A stretch of 64,000 bases of DNA from Zygnema cylindricum (taxonomy: Eukaryota > Streptophyta > Zygnematophyceae > Zygnematales > Zygnemataceae), in the NCBI GenBank assembly GCA_037447655.1, contig JBBHKE010002909.1, positions 388,531 through 452,530 on the forward strand, written 5' to 3'. Numbering within the stretch: position 1 is the stretch's first letter; each line of letters begins with the position of its first letter. Under the pieces are notes generated by a model. The model saw only the letters and a list, made by a program, of their open reading frames with translations, did no database searches and was not told the origin of the DNA. A program made the translations under genes and the position numbers. Of this stretch, positions 55,464-64,000 are shown piece by piece.

Positions 55464-56837
55464 TGTTGTTCTTTAGTCTAAAATAGACCGTAGAAGCCAC
55501 CCAAACTATCATGCAAAAAGCTAAGCAAAAATAGGTCGACGAACAATCATTTGAAATGCATCCTCCATTTAACATACAACAACATTTAGGGTTTCATGGA
55601 ATAATCAACATAAATAAACCCTATGACAACATCTAAGGTTTGATGGAATAATCGACATAAACAAACCCTAGGACAAATGCATAAACAATGCATATCAAAC
55701 ATATATGAAATAACATAAATAAATAATAAAAACAAATGCATCACACATAAACAAGAGTATAATCAAAGTGTAATCAAATAATCATTATATCATTCAAAGT
55801 GCATGACCTAATCGACAACCCTAAAATACTACATCTTTGGTCCCCACTTTACTAACCAGCATTGATTATTATTCCTAACAAAGCTCATTCCTATATATAC
55901 ACTTGTGAGCTGTCAACGAATCACTAAGTGTCAAAATAACCATAATAACCAATTACAAAGAAAAACTAATCGTAAGCGTACACCTGAAAGTAAATACGAC
56001 ACATAAATTAAAGCGTCGATATCCTCATTAATCACGTAAAATATAACTATTTTAATCAACACTAAATCATTAGTTCGCATAAAACAAAATATTGATGTTT
56101 CAAATAATTACACCGACGCATCCACAAATCTGCGTCATAAGTGACAACTTGCTTAGTCACTTGTCGATAAGTCCACGTAGTAACCCGTCATCACATACGT
56201 ACGACCCACTTGATAGTACATCCAAAAAATAGCGCGAACCACTTGCCGAAATGAAATCGTACCTTCCAAAATTTTACAGGTACACAAAATCTCACAAAAT
56301 CTTATGCTGACTCATGCAAAGTCACTCAACGAAACTCCTCAAATTTTGTCAAACAATCTGAAACGTCCAAAAATAAATATCGTGTGATTGACGCGATTTC
56401 GCGTCACCACTACATAAAAATCTCGGCGGCCTATATCCGCCGTCCGTCGCTCTTAATCGGCAACCCTTGATGTCGCGCCGCGTGGTCATAAAAATCCACT
56501 TGTCGAAACCTCGTACAGCCGAAATTATTTTCGTACCGCAAGCGCGTCCCTTGTAATAAATGCGCTTGTCGCATTTTGTTTCGTACGCCATGCGTACATT
56601 TTCACACTTCGAAAATTTCAAATCGGATCGCTTCGCGATCCGCCGTCCATTTAAATTGCGCATTCCGCGCCACTCAATTAGTCCTTCACGTACATTTAAT
56701 TTTCTTCGTACATTTACTCCCCCCAATCCACAAATCTATTCGAACCTCCACACTACATCGCGTAATGTGCACGCACGCGAACACGCGCACGCACGAAACG
56801 CTCCGTACGCACGAAACTAAGTTTTCAAAAAACATCA
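55464..56837 (-). repeat. 3' LTR of element N
   Basis: 1,374 bp. TATA box TATATATA at 55892-55899, reading on the reverse strand. A 125-codon frame (56349-56726) has no recognisable motif. Confidence 0.94.
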
Positions 56838-57755
56838 CTCCCCCGAAAAATTAGTCTCGTGCATCCATGGCGCCACGTCATCAGCTGTCACCAATGTTAC
56901 CAGCTGTCACACCTGCTTTCAACTGCCTTCTCCATCTTAATCCGCCATATTCCTCCAACAAAATTTTCCCACTTGTTCCACCATCGCTTCCGCTGCGTCC
57001 ACATACCATCCAGATTTCATAATACATAATATATATATATTTTTCATTTTCTGATTACAACAAAATTTTCTATTTTCTCAACAATATCTAAATCCGATTC
57101 TACTTTCCACAATTCTATCTCAAGTCAACTAAAATTAACACTAAAGGATCACACTAATAATATAACCCAACTCAAAATTTATACCTCAACCATATCAAAT
57201 CTAGATTTCAATTTTTTTTTTCTTTTCTTTTCCATTTAATAATCTGATCCCAAAATTTCCCATTAAAAATACATTTAACAAATAGTATTTTCCCAAAAAT
57301 TCTAATAATGTCACATTTCCCACAAATTTCCAACAACTCAAAATCTACATTACAAATCCAATTTTCAACAATCATCGATCCATAAAATTTGGATCTCTCC
57401 ACCACATGTCACAACTCCACCTTTCGGATCTCTCTCCCCCAAGCGTCGCATCTTTACCTTCCACATTTCTCCATCAAACGAATATGTATTTTCCAAAAAT
57501 AAAATATCTTTGCTCCTAATTAATCATTTTCATTGAGGGTAGACATTTCGGCACTCTCACTAAGTTAACCCTTGGGGCGATGCAAGATTAAACTCGGCAC
57601 ATACCAACACTATTATAAGGCCGATCTCATGGGTACACAGACACCATTACTGCAATACAACCAGCAAGGACAATATTAACCCGCTACAATGCGTGTGACA
57701 AAAACCTACATCGACTGAACCTAACATATGATAGATGGGGTGTGGGCCCATAACC
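56838..57755 (-). other. Internal region of element N, non-coding
   Basis: From the PBS leftwards: the ATG of the PBS opens only a short frame of about 34 codons without similarity to gag. The rest is AT- and pyrimidine-rich on the plus strand. No knuckle, protease, integrase or RT motif in any frame. Confidence 0.85.
57743..57755 (-). promoter_or_regulatory. Primer binding site of element N (half initiator tRNA-Met, perfect)
   Basis: Reverse strand GGTTATGGGCCCA directly after the LTR; identical to Copia-4 and Copia-6. Confidence 0.85.
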
Positions 57756-59111
57756 AGTTGTTCTTTAGTCTAAAATAGACCGCAGAAGCCACCCAAACTA
57801 TCATGCAAAAAGCTAAGCAAAAATAGGTCGACGAACAATCATTTGAAATGCATCCTCCATTTAACATACAACAACATTTAGGGTTTCATGGAATAATCAA
57901 CATAAATAAACCCTATGACAACATCTAAGGTTTGATGGAATAATCGACATAAACAAACCCTAGGACAAATGCATAAACAATGCATATCAAACATATATGA
58001 AATAACATAAATAAATAATAAAAACAAATGCATCACACATAAACAAGAGTATAATCAAAGTGTAATCAAATAATCATTATATCATTCAAAGTGCATGACC
58101 TAATCGACAACCCTAAAATACTACATCTTTGGTCCCCACTTTACTAACCAGCATTGATTATTATTCCTAACAAAGCTCATTCCTATATATACACTTGTGA
58201 GCTGTCAACGAATCACTAAGTGTCAAAATAACCATAATAACCAATTACAAAGAAAAACTAATCGTAAGCGTACACCTGAAAGTAAATACGACACATAAAT
58301 TAAAGCGTCGATATCCTCATTAATCACGTAAAATATAACTATTTTAATCAACACTAAATCATTAGTTCGCATAAAACAAAATATTGATGTTTCAAATAAT
58401 TACACCGACGCATCCACAAATCTGCGTCATAAGTGACAACTTGCTTAGTCACTTGTCGATAAGTCCACGTAGTAACCCGTCATCACATACGTACGACCCA
58501 CTTGATAGTACATCCAAAAAATAGCGCGAACCACTTGCCGAAATGAAATCGTACCTTCCAAAATTTTACAGGTACACAAAATCTCACAAAATCTTATGCT
58601 GACTCATGCAAAGTCACTCAACGAAACTCCTCAAATTTTGTCAAACAATCTGAAACGTCCAAAAATAAATATCGTGTGATTGACGCGATTTCGCGTCACC
58701 ACTACATAAAAATCTCGGCGGCCTATATCCGCCGTCCGTCGCTCTTAATCGGCAACCCTTGATGTCGCGCCGCGTGGTCATAAAAATCCACTTGTCGAAA
58801 CCTCGTACAGCCGAAATTATTTTCGTACCGCAAGCGCGTCCCTTGTAATAAATGCGCTTGTCGCATTTTGTTTCGTACGCCATGCGTACATTTTCACACT
58901 TCGAAAATTTCAAATCGGATCGCTTCGCGATCCGCCGTCCATTTAAATTGCGCATTCCGCGCCACTCAATTAGTCCTTCAAGTACATTTAATTTTCTTCG
59001 TACATTTACTCCCCCCAATCCACAAATCTATTCGAACCTCCACACTACATCGCGTAATGTGCACGCACGCGAACACGCGCACGCACGAAACTAAGTTTTC
59101 AAAAAACAACA
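57756..59111 (-). repeat. 5' LTR of element N
   Basis: 1,356 bp. TATA box TATATATA at 58184-58191 on the reverse strand, about 920 bases into the LTR, which would leave about 430 bases for R and U5. Lacks 18 bp present in the other LTR near 56798-56815. Confidence 0.94.
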
Positions 59112-59478
59112 CAGTTTGCGTATATAAAGGCATAGTTTGCGCACAGAAAGTACAGTTTGTGCATATGAAAGTACAGTTTGTGCATATGAAAGTACAGTTT
59201 GTGCATATGAAAGTACAGTTTGCGCATGAAAGTACAGTTTGTGCATATGAAAGTACAGTTTGTGCATATGAAAGTACAGTTTGTGCATATGAAAGTACAG
59301 TTTGTGCATATGAAAGTACAGTTTGCGCACATGAAAGTACAGTTTGTTTATATGAAAGTACAGTTTGCGCACATGAAAGTACAGTTTGCGCACATGGAAG
59401 AACAGTGCGCACATGAAAGTACAGTTTGTGCATATGAAAGTACAGTTTGCGCATATGAAAGTACAGTCTGTGTACTCG
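59112..59478 (+). repeat. 21-bp tandem array, right part (about 17 units)
   Basis: Consensus unit GTTTGTGCATATGAAAGTACA with some 18-19-bp variants and CGCAC for TGCAT changes. Because 21 is a multiple of 3, all frames stay open for about 100-170 codons and give heptad-like repeats. This is a by-product of the period, with no other sign of coding. Confidence 0.93.
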
Positions 59479-60096
59479 CCAGTCCCAATGGAACAATGCG
59501 TACCTCCAACGTGGCCGTCCAAGTACTTGGTCTTGTCATTTAGCTTCTGACAAATAAAATGTCAGACTATTCTGAAAAAGCCGATCTTTTGTTTACAAAA
59601 TCTGAACCCTATGGCTGTTATGTGATAATCGTACGGCATGACGCTAGCACAATTCACATGTCATTGTACGGACAATGACTGCACATGCTAAATCCAACGA
59701 ATGGTACACAGTGGCTATAAATTCTTTACTGCCACGCGACAAACGCGTCATTCCTCGTCAGTCCCTATACTTAAAATCGGCACATGCGAAAAGACATGGA
59801 CATTTTGAACTATTGAGACTGGACAGCAAAAACGATGCCTCCGGGGTCTAATGATTCTGCCGTGGTACGGAATTTTTAACAAATGGAGGGAATGATTCGT
59901 GCATGGTTGGGAATTTTGTGAGACGTAAGTTAATGATAGGCTGACGTCAAAGTTTGACTTTCAACAGTGCGTCTTCTTTTGTAATCTTGCAAAAAACATA
60001 TTTTGTATTTCGTGTTCGTTACAGTTTCCCTTTAAGGCCGAGTGTACCTTAAATGTACCCCCGAATTTTAGGTTTAGTTTTTCGTATTGTGGTCAG
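59479..60096 (+). other. Intergenic, nothing recognised
   Basis: No ORF, repeat or structure that I can support. Confidence 0.55.
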
Positions 60097-60455
60097 TAGT
60101 GTTGGGTATCGGGTAAATTCATATCGCGATAATTTCGATATTCGATATATCGAATATCGATCGAGCAGACTCCTCGATATATCGTACCGGGACCAACATA
60201 AATTATTGCGATATATATCGCAAAAAATGGGTGTCCATACAGTTCACGTACGGAAAATCGTACGGACCCCCCCCCCCCCCTGAGCGCGCGCCACGGGTGG
60301 GGGGGGTTTGAAAAAATAAATCGGAAAAAAATAAAAATCGCATAAATATCCGGATATCTAGCTTCTAGGTACATGGATTCGATATATCGATTATCGGATA
60401 CCTAAAATTCAATATGTATCGAATATCGGCAATAGGTCTTCGATACCCAACACTA
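60097..60455. mobile_element. TIR element, 359 bp, hAT-like ends, non-coding
   Basis: Ends TAGTGTTGGGTATCG and CGATACCCAACACTA are perfect inverted repeats, and the flanking region is rich in ATATCGAT palindromes. The TAGNG start fits hAT-type ends. The 8-base flanks agree at only four positions, so the target duplication is decayed or absent. Inside, a C14 run (60267-60280) faces a G8 run (60299-60306). Confidence 0.75.
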
Positions 60456-62490
60456 GCTATTAGTATTTAGCTCCATGAATGAAAACAACTTTATTGCGGA
60501 ACTCGCGATGGAAAAACCATCCGGATATAAAGGGGAAACATTAAAAGGAAAAAGCATTTAAAGACTACAGGTACACTGCTCATCGTATTAGAGTTAATGG
60601 TTTATTGGTAGTAACGCGAAATTATGATATACGATATTAACTCAGCGCAAGGAATGGAGGCAAATTCTAGTCCACTCGCTTAAATAGTGTTGTCACCCTG
60701 CGTTGTGGTTTCTCACCAGAAAAAGTCGCGATGGGATTAGCGTTATTAGCTCTATTAATGGTGTGCAGTGTAGCACTCGCCCAAATGTTCCACCCAAAAC
60801 GAAATAGGCTTTTGGCAGTTTAGTTTCGCAAATCACTCGAGGTTTACACAAGAATGGTGCGGTTCAAACAATTTCAAAAAATGGTTGGTTTGGTTCATTC
60901 GTGCCAAACCTCCGAAAAGATGTGAGGATGTACACATGCAAGATAAAGATGATGAAAAAAGTAAGTAATTTCAATTACATGGAATTTAATGTTCAATGTA
61001 CGGAAAATGAAAAAGTAGTGGGCTAAACTTGGCCAATTGTCAATTGAAGATTTTCCACCTTTAAAGCATTTCCATTTCACCTGTGCTTTTATTGTTAACT
61101 ATATTTATTTCTCCAACATTTTTCCGCCTAATTTTCCAAAACGGTACGATACAAACTAATTAGTGGATTTTGTTTACATATATGGATTTCGATTTAAAAT
61201 TAAACAATCTGGTTTGCTTCATTGAAGTCAAATCGACTTCGAAAAAACTCAATGGATTGCTAACTACAAACGACAAAGGAAAGTGGGCTAAGTTTTGTAT
61301 TTGACACAAGATAAACATTAGTTATTAAATAAAGTATCAACAAAACAAAGTGCGTTGGATGACCATTCCTACAAAGTAAATCTTTATTCTACTCACTTCA
61401 ACGCTCACAACTTCATAGGTTGTCTATTTGAGTACGACTTATTGGTGGGGGGTCTAAAAGGTCTAGTTTGTCATCACCAACTATGTTTATTCGTAGTAGG
61501 ATCGGTGCTGGAGTTTGTTGAAAGTTAACCACTACGCGTTCATTGTAAGTATGACGCTTGATAAAGGAGTTAATGATACGTTCGGTTCAGTTCACAATTT
61601 TTTCGTGCACATTTGAGAGAAAAATCAATGAAGTACAAAAAGCTCCATCGTAACCGAGACGAAATCATTCGTGATCTTTGTGAACTTATTTGGAAGTTAC
61701 TACGCTCAAAGCCGCAATGCCCTGATGCAATGTCGCACAAAAGAAAATATTTCCCAATCCGATATGTGATGAACAAAACTCAGTCCCGCCATAATCTAGG
61801 GGCTAAATCAAATGCGACCTTCAAATAGGACAAAATTACTATAGAATCACTCTTCAATCGTCGAAAGAACACCATTGCATACTTTGTGATTACTTCAACA
61901 CGACGTTTGCGCATGCTTGTGCCGCTGTTTCTTCCTCGAGCGAAAGATAATCATTTTGATATGAGACTAAGAATTCTTTTTAAACTATGTGACATATAAT
62001 ACGTAAAAGACTAAAGCGAAAATCAAGGGGCGATGATTCTTAGTTTTTAAGTTATTAGGGTCAACAATGTAAAAAAAAAATCCACCACAAAACAATTTAT
62101 TTCGCTAAATTGATGTTGCTTGGACGTATCCTAAAATTTGGCAATATTGTGATCTAATTTATACTATTAATTAAGCACAGCTATTATCAAGCTATTTGAA
62201 ATTAGCTATATCCTTTTTATGTTTTAGTCCGAGAGGGGATTCCACGGCAGTGTTGCACACTAGTTTTTTAATTCGTGTGACAAATAGCTTCATTTGGGTG
62301 TAGCTTGCATTTGTAAGTTCTCTCCATTTTTTTCCTTTTTTTAGATCAAATAATTTAGGGTCTCCAGTGAGCATTGTGTCGCGACGCGCTCGCTCCAAAA
62401 CTTTCCCTTTTTTTTCTTTTCCCTTTTCTCTCTTTTTCCTTAGGATATTGGTGAGGCCCAAGCGCGTCACCATGATTCGAAGAAACCCGA
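60456..62490 (+). other. Intergenic, no supported gene
   Basis: AT-rich. Short ORFs exist (for example 61613-61828 forward, 71 codons; 62192-62473 reverse, 93 codons, lysine-rich), but none shows a family motif, and both are within the length expected by chance. An exon of an unrecognised gene cannot be excluded. Confidence 0.45.
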
Positions 62491-63815
62491 AAAAGGACGC
62501 TGGCCGGCTCCTCCGATAAACCGTACAGTACTGTCACGCGTAGTCAGTGACGGCGAGTCAAATATTCTGTCGCTGAAAGTCATCATGACATCTGTACGGT
62601 ATCGGCCAACAGCGGCGCACTGCCGCGTCTAGCCAAATACATATCTGATTTGATTTGCGGCAAATTTTGGCGCCTTCTTCTGGATCTTGTCGCGCTGGCA
62701 CGTACGTATTAATGTTGAGCCCAAAATTTATGGAGCGCTCCCGACAAAAAGAAATTAGAACGAATAGAGAGTTATTCCATGCAATTATTTTTTACGGTTC
62801 GAATAGAAAAATCTCGTTTTTTCTTCTTTGACGAAGATTTTTGTCGCGACGTGCTCCCGCAGTCTCTATTCAAAGAAACGTGAAATATAATGCGGACGTC
62901 TACAAAATGTTGCCGCGAAGTCTTTGACCAATCACATGTTTTCTTTTGAAACATCATTCTTATCTTCAAATCTAATCGCTGGAGACTATTCTTCCTTACG
63001 CTATTTTTCGTACAACAAACAGTTTTTTTCGTGCGAATCTTGCAGCGCTGGCACAACGGATCCCCAATGCGTCCAAAAAACTACGGATGGCCCCGGACAA
63101 AAATCAAGCAAACGACTCCAAAATCGAATATTCGCCTTGATTTGGATCGAATATAAATGTCGCCATCATGAAAAATACCCCCTAGAGTTTGTAGCCTTCG
63201 TTTAACATTTTCCCCACCATGATCGCGTCATAATTAAGCGTTCGTTTTCTCTTTTTGTCGATTAGCGAATCGGCGATGTCGTGCACCGCAATATATCGTA
63301 CGTACAATCCGGCAAATAAGCGGTTTTGTCCTTTTGCCCGACAAGATGTTTCCGGCTCGAGCGGCCGGAAAAGTTGCCACGCTATTCTGACACCCTCGCC
63401 GTCTTTTCGTACACTCTATTTCTGACGGCGTAAAAATCGAAGCGGAATGACACTTGTCGTATTACTATTTTGTCTTTTTACTATTCGTACGCATGCAACC
63501 CTAGGAGCCAAAAAAGTCTCTCTCTAAGTCCAATTCCGTACAAGACTCTGCCTGCAAGAGGTCTTGTGGATCCGCGTCTGCCAGCTCCTCATTAATCCAA
63601 AACTCCTTATCACGATTTCCGTACCATATTCACTGTACGGTACGGAAAAGTGCTGTACTTCCGCCGTAAGAAAAGGACAACCGAGTGAGGATTTCCAGCG
63701 TCCAATGAGAAGCAGCGACAGCAGCACAAAACTCCGAATCTGATTTCACTTCTGACCAAAACGTAACCAACCAAAGAACAAAAAAAAGATTCTCCTCCGT
63801 ATTTTTTTATCTCTC
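62491..63815 (+). promoter_or_regulatory. Upstream region of the gene at the right edge
   Basis: Higher GC and CpG than the rest. A perfect 10-bp stem TTTCCGTACC/GGTACGGAAA at 63616-63648, with a 13-base loop, lies about 210 bases before the ATG. No clear TATA box at the expected place. The assignment as promoter is by position only. Confidence 0.35.
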
Positions 63816-63855
63816 CTCTCCCTCCCTCCCTCCCTCCCTCCCTCCCTCCCTCCCC
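63816..63855 (+). repeat. (CCCT)n pyrimidine tract in the probable 5' UTR
   Basis: About 40 bases of CCCT/TCCC directly before the ATG. CT-rich tracts near the start are common in plant 5' UTRs. Confidence 0.85.
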
Positions 63856-64000
63856 ATGGCCACTCTCAACATGCCCCAATTCCGCGCCCTCGTGGCCGCT
63901 CTCCCACACGTGCGATCCTCCAGCATTTGCCTCTGCACCTTCAAAAACCTCCCCCGCCAATCCCACGACGCCACCTGCCCCTCCGCCCCAAATCCCCCCA
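63856..64000 (+). CDS. 5' end of an unidentified nuclear gene, transit-peptide-like N-terminus (partial)
   Basis: ATG in the context CCCCATGGCC opens 48 codons to the window edge without a stop. The peptide begins MATLNMPQFRALVAAL and has Ser/Arg/Ala/Leu/Pro-rich composition with a single acidic residue (Asp). That, with the Met-Ala start, resembles a chloroplast or mitochondrial targeting peptide. High GC and C-rich third positions differ from the retroelement DNA to the left and fit the first exon of a host gene. The mature protein is outside the window, so no function can be given. A second in-frame Met at codon 6 could also serve as start. Confidence 0.6.
   Translation, partial: MATLNMPQFRALVAALPHVRSSSICLCTFKNLPRQSHDATCPSAPNPP

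Larger units (their letters stand above)
55464..59111 (-). mobile_element. Element N: young non-autonomous LTR retrotransposon, 3.65 kb
   Basis: LTRs 55464-56837 and 57756-59111 flank a 918-bp internal region. Perfect target duplication CAGTT (55459-55463 and 59112-59116). The LTRs appear almost identical: two or three substitutions and one 18-bp deletion in the right copy, seen by eye. Polypurine tract (reverse strand CGGGGGAG, 56838-56845) and half-tRNA PBS (57743-57755) are in the expected places. No gag or pol. This fits the LARD/TRIM-type class, with long LTRs and an unusually short internal part. Confidence 0.95.

Noticed and set aside
56349-56726. 125-codon ORF repeated at 58641-59018
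   Set aside because: Present twice only because the two LTRs of element N are near identical; the older solo LTR (37625-38883) does not keep it open.
59112-59478. Regular short repeats suggesting a CRISPR array
   Set aside because: Units are contiguous without unique spacers, there are no cas genes, and the context is eukaryotic.
58868-59522. Long heptad-repeat ORFs on both strands (up to 182 codons)
   Set aside because: They follow from the 21-bp tandem period, which keeps all frames open; opposite strands are equally open and no start context or conservation supports coding.
62192-62473. Lysine-rich 93-codon reverse ORF
   Set aside because: Low complexity from a T/C-rich plus strand; no motif and no support for expression.

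Overview
The window looks like nuclear DNA of a plant. Roughly three quarters of it is Ty1/copia and Ty3/gypsy LTR retrotransposon sequence, mostly degraded and nested. The only good candidate for a host gene is a 5' end running off the right edge (from 63856), whose N-terminus resembles an organelle transit peptide. I cannot name the species.

Layout. 1-2690: 3' end of a decayed copia (Copia-1). 2691-3345: two reverse-strand LTR fragments. About 3346-8528: a decayed gypsy element (Gypsy-1) with a Met-tRNA-type PBS; its gag is split by a reverse solo LTR, which is itself split by a forward solo LTR. 8529-13188: two inverted copies of another LTR (8932-10060 forward, 12180-13188 reverse) around 2.1 kb holding only weak ORFs. 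13192-13287: a (CT)n run fused to the 5' LTR of Copia-2 (13285-19698). 19699-23227: non-LTR DNA with a MITE-like hairpin, a G-rich tract and a large inverted repeat. 23228-34139: Copia-4, whose 5' LTR holds the youngest full-length element, Copia-3 (23549-29986, perfect TSD CAATA, nearly identical LTRs, pol open for 1,296 codons). 34140-37595: fragment of a second gypsy-like element. 37596-40467: RNase H and probable LTR of Copia-5, split by a solo LTR (37625-38883, TSD CAAAC). 40468-54126: a tandem LTR-deleted internal-LTR-internal-LTR array (Copia-7), with Copia-6 (41779-48238) inside its middle LTR. 54132-54737: TIR element. 55464-59111: a very young non-coding LTR element (element N, TSD CAGTT) inside a 21-bp tandem array. 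60097-60455: a TIR element. 60456-64000: intergenic DNA and the gene start.

Common themes. Five copia elements and element N carry, directly after the 5' LTR, the 13-base motif GGTTATGGGCCCA or a close variant. This is complementary to the anticodon loop of initiator tRNA-Met, the 'half-tRNA' priming known from Drosophila copia, not the usual plant PBS to the tRNA 3' end. The ATG in this PBS is the complement of the CAU anticodon and lies in frame with gag. The LTRs of the different copia subfamilies share three structured modules: a hairpin near the LTR 5' end with a near-invariant loop, an antisense tRNA-like module with A-box-like and B-box-like motifs, and a GTAC-rich hairpin with compensatory changes. 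Element N shares the PBS but has no coding capacity, so it was probably mobilised in trans by a copia such as Copia-3.
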